NCBI RefSeq assembly: GCF_946220915.1
Contig: NZ_CAMIHH010000009.1
Location: forward strand, 1-55,992
Source: an uncultured Flavobacterium sp.
GTDB taxonomy: Bacteria; Bacteroidota; Bacteroidia; Flavobacteriales; Flavobacteriaceae
Direction of reading: 5' to 3'
Length of the DNA: 55,992 nucleotides
The stretch's first letter is position 1. Each line of letters starts with the position of its first letter. Of the stretch, positions 50,945-55,992 are shown one piece after another. The notes beneath the pieces are model-generated. The model was not told the DNA's origin. It ran no database searches and saw nothing but the letters and a program-made list of their open reading frames with translations. Position numbers and translations under genes: made by a program.

Positions 50945-51159
50945 ATAATCAAAATTTTCGCCGGGAATTACGCCACTATTATCAATGCTGGCATGCAAGG
51001 CAGCAAAAAGGTTCTTATGCAATTGGTCGCACCTGCGTACTTGCCGGTAAATCTTCCCTGCACCCCGCCTGTTCGGATTTAGTTTCCCTTGTTAACATTT
51101 TCCATTTTTACGAACCATAAATAATTGTATTTTTACGGTTCTAAATTCTGAAACGATAA

Positions 51160-51939
51160 ATGGGTAAAATAATAGCAGTTGCCAATCAAAAAGGCGGCGT
51201 AGGAAAAACGACCACGACTGTAAATCTTGCGGCTGCACTGGGTGTGCTCGAGAAAAAGGTATTGTTGATAGATGCCGACCCGCAGGCTAACGCCAGTTCC
51301 GGCCTTGGCATCGACGTAGAATCTGTGGAAACGGGCACCTACCAGATACTGGAGCACAGCAACACCCCCGCTGAAGCTACGATAGAATGCACCGCGCCAA
51401 ATGTTTGGGTAATCCCTGCACACATAGACCTTGTAGCCATTGAAATTGAATTGGTTGACAAGGAGAACCGCGAATACATGCTAAAACAGGCGCTGGAAAG
51501 CGTAAAGGACGACTACGACTTCATCCTCATTGACTGCGCGCCATCATTAGGGCTGCTGACACTAAACGCGCTTACGGCTGCCGATTCGGTAGTTATCCCA
51601 ATACAATGTGAATATTTTGCACTCGAAGGCCTTGGCAAATTGCTAAATACAATTAAGAGCGTACAAAAAATACACAATCCTGCGTTAGACATTGAAGGGC
51701 TGCTGCTCACAATGTACGATTCGCGCCTTCGCCTTTCCAACCAGGTAGTAGAAGAAGTGCAGAAGCACTTTAACGACATGGTATTCAAGACCGTGATACA
51801 GCGCAACATCAAGCTTAGCGAAGCGCCAAGCTTTGGCGAAAGCATCATCAATTATGACGCTACTAGCAAAGGGGCGGTAAACTACCTGAACCTTGCGGAA
51901 GAAATTATACAGAAAAACAGCACTAAAGTAGGTTTATGA
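51160..51939 (+). CDS. parA: Chromosome partitioning ATPase ParA
   Basis: The 259-residue protein is a MinD/ParA-type deviant Walker ATPase. KGGVGKTTTTVNLAAALG (11-28) contains the P-loop, LLIDADPQANASSGLG is Walker A', and YDFILIDCAPSLGLLTLNAL is Walker B. It acts with ParB to move and separate chromosomal origins. Its last four bases overlap the parB start (ATGA), so the pair is translationally coupled. It is the first gene of the parA-parB-DUF5683-dapB-lepB operon. Confidence 0.97.
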   Translation: MGKIIAVANQKGGVGKTTTTVNLAAALGVLEKKVLLIDADPQANASSGLGIDVESVETGTYQILEHSNTPAEATIECTAPNVWVIPAHIDLVAIEIELVDKENREYMLKQALESVKDDYDFILIDCAPSLGLLTLNALTAADSVVIPIQCEYFALEGLGKLLNTIKSVQKIHNPALDIEGLLLTMYDSRLRLSNQVVEEVQKHFNDMVFKTVIQRNIKLSEAPSFGESIINYDATSKGAVNYLNLAEEIIQKNSTKVGL

Positions 51940-52835
51940 CAAAAGCTATAAAGAAACAGGCATTAGGAAGAGGATTATCGGCATTGCTAAAGGACCCTGA
52001 GAACGACATTAAATCGGTCGAGGACAAGAATGCTGATAAGGTAGTAGGCAATATCATAGAGCTTGAGCTTGATGCCATTGAAATAAACCCGTTCCAGCCC
52101 CGTACCAACTTTAACGAGGAGGCATTGCAGGAACTTAGCACATCAATAAAGGAACTCGGCGTAATCCAGCCTATCACTGTACGCAAGCTGGAATACAATA
52201 AATACCAGCTCATATCGGGAGAGCGCAGGCTGCGTGCCTCAAAATTGGCCGGCCTCGCTACCGTTCCTGCCTACATCCGCATTGCCAACGACAATGAATC
52301 GCTGGTCATGGCATTGGTAGAAAACATCCAGCGCCACGACCTGGACCCTATCGAAATTGCCCTGAGCTACCAGAGGCTAATGGACGAAATACAGCTAACC
52401 CAAGAGCAGATGAGCGACCGCGTGGGCAAAAAACGCTCGACTATTGCCAACTATTTACGGCTGCTAAAACTGGACCCCATTATCCAGACAGGCATACGCG
52501 ACGGGTTCATCAGTATGGGGCATGGCCGCGCCATCATAAATATTGAGGACCACGATGCACAGGCAGATATTTACCAGAAGATCGTGAGCCGAAACCTCTC
52601 GGTGCGCGAAACAGAAGCTTTGGTGAAAAGCTACCAGGAAAGCCTGAAGCCCGCCCCTGCAAAGCCTGCCAATGGCGAACCTTTTAAAGTGGAGGAAGAA
52701 CAGGCCAAAGCCATTACCAGTTTCTTTGGCGCTAAGGTAGATGTTAAGGCCGACAGCAAGGGCAAAGGCAAGATCACGATACCTTTCCATTCGGAAGAAG
52801 ACTTCAACAGGATCATCAAACTTATCAAAGGATAG
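51936..52835 (+). CDS. parB: Chromosome partitioning protein ParB
   Basis: The 299-residue protein has a ParB/Srx CTPase domain with NPFQPR (51-56), GERR (95-98) and ENIQRHDLDPIE (129-140). The helix-turn-helix LTQEQMSDRVGKKRSTIANYLRLL (about 154-177) binds parS sites. A C-terminal dimerisation region closes the protein. Its stop TAG overlaps the GTG start of the next gene by one base. No parS-like sequence was noticed in this window. Confidence 0.97.
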   Translation: MTKAIKKQALGRGLSALLKDPENDIKSVEDKNADKVVGNIIELELDAIEINPFQPRTNFNEEALQELSTSIKELGVIQPITVRKLEYNKYQLISGERRLRASKLAGLATVPAYIRIANDNESLVMALVENIQRHDLDPIEIALSYQRLMDEIQLTQEQMSDRVGKKRSTIANYLRLLKLDPIIQTGIRDGFISMGHGRAIINIEDHDAQADIYQKIVSRNLSVRETEALVKSYQESLKPAPAKPANGEPFKVEEEQAKAITSFFGAKVDVKADSKGKGKITIPFHSEEDFNRIIKLIKG

Positions 52836-53413
52836 TGAAAAGATCATTTTCCATAATAATAACCTTGCTGCTCCTGATTTCGCTACCGGCTTTTGCCCAG
52901 GAAGATTTAAAGGTAGAACAGGTGCCCCGCAAAGATTCGCTTTTGCTAAAGCCTTATAGCATCGATCCGCTGGCCCCCAGCAAAGCGGCATTCTATTCGG
53001 CCATTGTGCCGGGGCTTGGGCAGGTATATAATAAAAAATACTGGAAGGTTCCGCTGGTATACGGTGGTATGGGGCTAAGCCTTTACTATTACACCTTTAA
53101 CAACAATAAATACCACGAATACCGCAATGCCTATAAAAATTCGCTTGCGGGCAGGCCAGTAACCGGAGAACTGGCCGAACTGGCAAACGACCCGGACCGC
53201 CTGATACGCGGACAGCGTTTCCACCAGCGCAACCGCGACCTTTCATTACTGATAACCGTAGGCATATATATCCTTAATATTGTGGATGCCAATGTGGATG
53301 CGCACCTGAAGCAATTCAACGTAAACGACAACCTCACCTTTGAGCCCACACTGGAGCAAAATCCGCTGGACATGAAATATAATGCCGGCTTTTCTATCAA
53401 CTACCAATTTTAA
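52835..53413 (+). CDS. DUF5683 domain-containing exported protein (GTG start)
   Basis: The 192-residue protein starts with GTG in a TAGTG overlap with parB. Signal peptide MKRSFSIIITLLLLISLPAFAQ follows. The family motif APSKAAFYSAIVPGLGQVYNKKYWKVPLVYGGMGLSLYYY (about 48-87) marks DUF5683. A second hydrophobic helix (LLITVGIYILNIVDANVDA) and a beta-rich C-terminus (NAGFSINYQF) suggest an outer-membrane-associated protein. Function is unknown; its fixed place in the parAB-dapB-lepB operon is a Flavobacteriaceae feature. Confidence 0.9.
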   Translation: MKRSFSIIITLLLLISLPAFAQEDLKVEQVPRKDSLLLKPYSIDPLAPSKAAFYSAIVPGLGQVYNKKYWKVPLVYGGMGLSLYYYTFNNNKYHEYRNAYKNSLAGRPVTGELAELANDPDRLIRGQRFHQRNRDLSLLITVGIYILNIVDANVDAHLKQFNVNDNLTFEPTLEQNPLDMKYNAGFSINYQF

Positions 53414-53417
53414 AAGT

Positions 53418-54119
53418 ATGAAGATCGCATTATTAGGCTACGGCAAAATGGGGCAGGTAATAGAGCGCATTGCACTGGATCGCGGCCACAGCATTGTACT
53501 CCGAAAGCGAAGCAACGATACTTTTGAGGGCCTTGCCGATGCCGATGTGGCCATCGATTTTAGCATACCCGATGCGGCTGTAGGGAACATCTCTGCGTGC
53601 CTTAACGGGAATGTACCAGTGGTTTCGGGCACGACCGGATGGCTGGAAAGCTATCATGACATGGCACAACTGTGTGAAGAAAAAAACGGCGCATTCATAT
53701 ACGGGTCGAACTTCAGCCTTGGGGTGAACATTTTTTTTGAACTGAACACCCACCTTGCCAAAATGATGGGCACACTGAAACAATACAAGGTTTCAATGGA
53801 AGAAGTGCACCACACCCAAAAGCTTGACGCGCCAAGTGGTACCGCAATAACACTGGCCAAAGACATCATTGCCCATTCCGACTATTCGAGCTGGGCGATA
53901 GGCAATCCAAAGGAAGACGAAATTTTCATTGATGCCAAAAGGGTTGAGGGCGTTCCGGGTACGCATACGGTTGCGTATGATTCCGACGTCGATTCGATCG
54001 AGATAAAGCATACGGCACACAGCCGCGAAGGATTTGCACTTGGAGCCGTGGTGGCCGCCGAATGGCTTGTGGGCAAAAAAGGCGTTTACAGCATGAAAGA
54101 TGTGCTGGGCCTGTCGTAA
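53418..54119 (+). CDS. dapB: 4-hydroxy-tetrahydrodipicolinate reductase
   Basis: The 233-residue enzyme reduces hydroxytetrahydrodipicolinate with NAD(P)H in the diaminopimelate/lysine pathway, which supplies peptidoglycan. MKIALLGYGKMGQVIER carries the nucleotide-binding loop (GYGKMG, 7-12). SGTTGW and FIYGSNFSLGVNIFFEL lie in the middle, and MEEVHHTQKLDAPSGTAITLAK is the catalytic signature with His-His and Lys. The start at 53418 is five bases after the DUF5683 stop; an earlier in-frame Met at 53382 would overlap that gene. Confidence 0.96.
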   Translation: MKIALLGYGKMGQVIERIALDRGHSIVLRKRSNDTFEGLADADVAIDFSIPDAAVGNISACLNGNVPVVSGTTGWLESYHDMAQLCEEKNGAFIYGSNFSLGVNIFFELNTHLAKMMGTLKQYKVSMEEVHHTQKLDAPSGTAITLAKDIIAHSDYSSWAIGNPKEDEIFIDAKRVEGVPGTHTVAYDSDVDSIEIKHTAHSREGFALGAVVAAEWLVGKKGVYSMKDVLGLS

Positions 54120-54161
54120 CAATTTATGATTATAAAAGACATATAGAAAAAATAATATACG

Positions 54162-55724
54162 ATGACATTACTACAGTGGTTTATATTTTTCCTTGCAGTA
54201 CAGGCTGTACACTTTGCAGGAACATGGAAGCTTTATGAAAAAGCTGGCAGGAAACGCTGGGAAGCCCTGGTGCCGGTGTACAACGCCATAGTGCTCATGG
54301 GCATCATCCGCAGGCCCAAATGGTGGACTATACTCCTGTTCATCCCAATAGTAAACCTTATCATGTTCCCGGTAGTGTGGGTACAGGTGCTTAGGGCGTT
54401 CGGCAAAAGGACAGCAACTGATGCCGCCATTGGCATAGCCACCCTTGGCCTTTACATTTATGCCATCAACTACAACGACGCTACAAAATATACACCTGAA
54501 GAAAAAGAGGAACGCAAGGACAGTACTGTGGGATCATTGCTGTTCGCAATAGTGGTTGCCACGATAGTACACACTTATGTTATGCAGCCGTTTACCATCC
54601 CCACCGCATCGTTGGAGAAAACGCTTTTGGTAGGTGATTTCCTGTTTGTAAGCAAGTTCCACTATGGCGCACGTACGCCAATGACCACCGTGGCCGCGCC
54701 TATGGTGCACGACAGCATACCGGTTATTAATACAAAATCGTACAGCAACTGGCCACAACTGCCCTACTTCAGGCTGCCCGGCTTTGAGAAAGTAGAGAAA
54801 AATGACATTGTGGTATTCAACTGGCCAATAGATACAGTTGTTAAGTTCAGGGACCGGTCGGGCGTTCGCGTTAAAAAGCCCGTAGACAAAAAATCGAATT
54901 ACGTAAAACGTTGCGTGGGTACGCCTGGCGATACTTTTTCATTAAAAAATGGTGTAGTGTTCATTAATGGCAAAGAACTTATACTAAGCGACAGGGCAAG
55001 GCTGCAGCATGTTTATTTTGTTACGACCAGAGACGGCAATATGCTTGATACCAACTATCTTGTTAATGACCTTCAAATAAACCGGTCTGATATTGGTTAC
55101 GACTCCAACACCAACAGGTATATTTTCCGTGCGCTTACTGGGGAGAATGCCGAAAAGCTGAAAAACAATTCGCTGGTAAAAAGCATTGAGAAATATAAAT
55201 TTACAGTCCAGGACAATAACGGGGACACCTCCATATTCCCCCACACGCGGCCCGATTGGACACAGGACGACATGGGTCCAATATACATTCCTGAAGAAGG
55301 CAAGACCGTTGAGCTTAACAAAGAGACACTTCCCTTTTATAAAATGGCAATCACTGATTATGAACACAACACGCTTGAGGTAAATGGCAGCCAAATCATC
55401 ATTAATGGCAAGCCTGCTACATCATATACTTTTAAGCAGGACTATTACTGGATGATGGGTGACAACCGCCATAATTCCGAGGACAGCCGCTACTGGGGCT
55501 TTGTACCCGAAGACCACATTGTTGGCAAGCCCGTTTTTGTATGGATGAGCATCAATGGTGAGGAATCATGGAAAAATATCGGCAAAAAAATACGCTGGGA
55601 CAGGATGTTCACCACTGTAGGCGGTGACGGCGAGCCAGTATCTTATTTTAAGTATTTTGTTATTGTAGTTGTTCTTTGGTTTGGATTTAGCCACTTCAGG
55701 AAGAAAAGAGCAGCGAAGAGTTGA
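54162..55724 (+). CDS. lepB: Signal peptidase I, long Bacteroidota form
   Basis: The 520-residue membrane protein has N-terminal helices (about 5-20, 55-78, 88-103) and another before the catalytic part (124-141). The catalytic Ser is probably Ser150 in FTIPTASLEKTLLVGDF, where the usual PSGSM reads PTASL. The Lys is probably Lys249 in SNYVKRCVGTPGDT. The conserved GDNRHNSEDSRYWGFVP box lies near the C-terminus, and a final membrane helix follows. The ~190-residue insert between the VGTPGDT and GDNRHNS blocks is much longer than in E. coli. It cleaves signal peptides at the periplasmic face. Confidence 0.95.
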   Translation: MTLLQWFIFFLAVQAVHFAGTWKLYEKAGRKRWEALVPVYNAIVLMGIIRRPKWWTILLFIPIVNLIMFPVVWVQVLRAFGKRTATDAAIGIATLGLYIYAINYNDATKYTPEEKEERKDSTVGSLLFAIVVATIVHTYVMQPFTIPTASLEKTLLVGDFLFVSKFHYGARTPMTTVAAPMVHDSIPVINTKSYSNWPQLPYFRLPGFEKVEKNDIVVFNWPIDTVVKFRDRSGVRVKKPVDKKSNYVKRCVGTPGDTFSLKNGVVFINGKELILSDRARLQHVYFVTTRDGNMLDTNYLVNDLQINRSDIGYDSNTNRYIFRALTGENAEKLKNNSLVKSIEKYKFTVQDNNGDTSIFPHTRPDWTQDDMGPIYIPEEGKTVELNKETLPFYKMAITDYEHNTLEVNGSQIIINGKPATSYTFKQDYYWMMGDNRHNSEDSRYWGFVPEDHIVGKPVFVWMSINGEESWKNIGKKIRWDRMFTTVGGDGEPVSYFKYFVIVVVLWFGFSHFRKKRAAKS

Positions 55725-55751
55725 TTTGGTTATTTATGGATTTGGTTATTT
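55723..55751 (+). repeat. 13-bp direct repeat after lepB
   Basis: GATTTGGTTATTT occurs at 55723-55735 and again at 55739-55751, a 16-base period, starting within the lepB stop codon. Confidence 0.7.
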
Positions 55752-55793
55752 GGCCATCAGCACGTAAAATTCAGCAAAATAAAAATTTGTATT

Positions 55794-55992
55794 ATGTATG
55801 TATATTCATTCGAAAAGCTGGACGTGTGGGTTGAATCCAAGGAATTCACTAAACAAATCTACAAAGTAACATCATCTTTCCCTGATTTAGAGAAGTTTGG
55901 ATTGACAAATCAGATACGGCGTGCAACCGTCTCAATATGTTCAAATATTGCCGAAGGATCTGCAAGAAATTTATTTAAGCATAAAGCCCATT
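55794..55992 (+). CDS. Four-helix-bundle protein (S23-type), 5' part
   Basis: The first 66 residues, MYVYSFEKLDVWVESKEFTKQIYKVTSS, FPDLEKFGLTNQIRRATVSI and CSNIAEGSARN, match the start of the four-helix-bundle family related to 23S rRNA intervening-sequence proteins. The gene runs off the window. In many members SNIAEGSAR is followed by a D/E-rich stretch; here LFKHKAH follows, a small divergence. These proteins have no settled function. It lies 69 bases after lepB. Confidence 0.85.
   Translation, partial: MYVYSFEKLDVWVESKEFTKQIYKVTSSFPDLEKFGLTNQIRRATVSICSNIAEGSARNLFKHKAH

Noticed and set aside
50945..51159. Search for a parS site in front of parA
   Set aside because: No 16-bp palindrome with a central CACGTG was seen there or elsewhere in the window.

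Overview
The window comes from a Bacteroidota genome, most likely a Flavobacterium-like member of the Flavobacteriaceae. Four things point there. Several promoters carry the Bacteroidota -7 box TAnnTTTG. Five genes encode proteins ending in type A sorting domains of the type IX secretion system (T9SS). There are many lipoproteins with L-x-x-C lipoboxes and SusC-independent TonB-dependent receptors. The parA-parB-DUF5683-dapB-lepB gene order also fits. Assignments rest on motifs read by eye; no database search was run.

Layout. 1-3.1 kb: 3' end of a YqgE/AlgH gene, a class IV aminotransferase, a START-like protein, tRNA-Met, an unrecognised protein and a Thr/Glu-rich lipoprotein. 3.2-6.3 kb: a LytS-type histidine kinase with periplasmic TPRs, its LytTR regulator and a lipoprotein. 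6.6-12.1 kb: a FecI-like sigma factor, a FecR anti-sigma factor and an STN-containing TonB-dependent receptor, converging on a T9SS-secreted PNGase F-like protein. 12.2-18.6 kb: MBOAT acyltransferase, SGNH hydrolase with an embedded LysM, second SGNH hydrolase and argS, one tight operon. 18.7-22 kb: an outer-membrane beta-barrel receptor flanked by GC-rich palindromic repeats. 22-30 kb: alpha/beta hydrolase, DUF2805, DoxX and DMT membrane proteins, L,D-transpeptidase-like lipoprotein, DUF1800/DUF1501 pair, DUF2721 and Fic.

30.2-40 kb: htpG, lipocalin-like lipoprotein, OmpA-family protein, beta-carbonic anhydrase, tRNA-Pro(GGG), a frameshifted nitronate monooxygenase, several small secreted proteins, a Nei/Fpg-type glycosylase and an ankyrin-like protein. 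40.1-46 kb: three consecutive T9SS cargo genes, two of them GloVer-repeat paralogues and the third a DUF285/BspA-like protein built from ten exact 75-bp units. 46-51 kb: DUF808, a pair of LVIVD-type lipoproteins, an SDR reductase and a HmuY-like T9SS protein whose promoter contains a 17-bp palindrome. 51.1-56 kb: parA-parB-DUF5683-dapB-lepB and the start of a four-helix-bundle protein.

How the parts work together. Envelope functions dominate: receptors with cell-surface signalling, T9SS-exported surface proteins and lipoproteins. The least-described candidate system is the MBOAT plus two SGNH cluster. The LysM sits inside one SGNH catalytic domain, which suggests acylation or deacylation of peptidoglycan or a wall-associated glycan.
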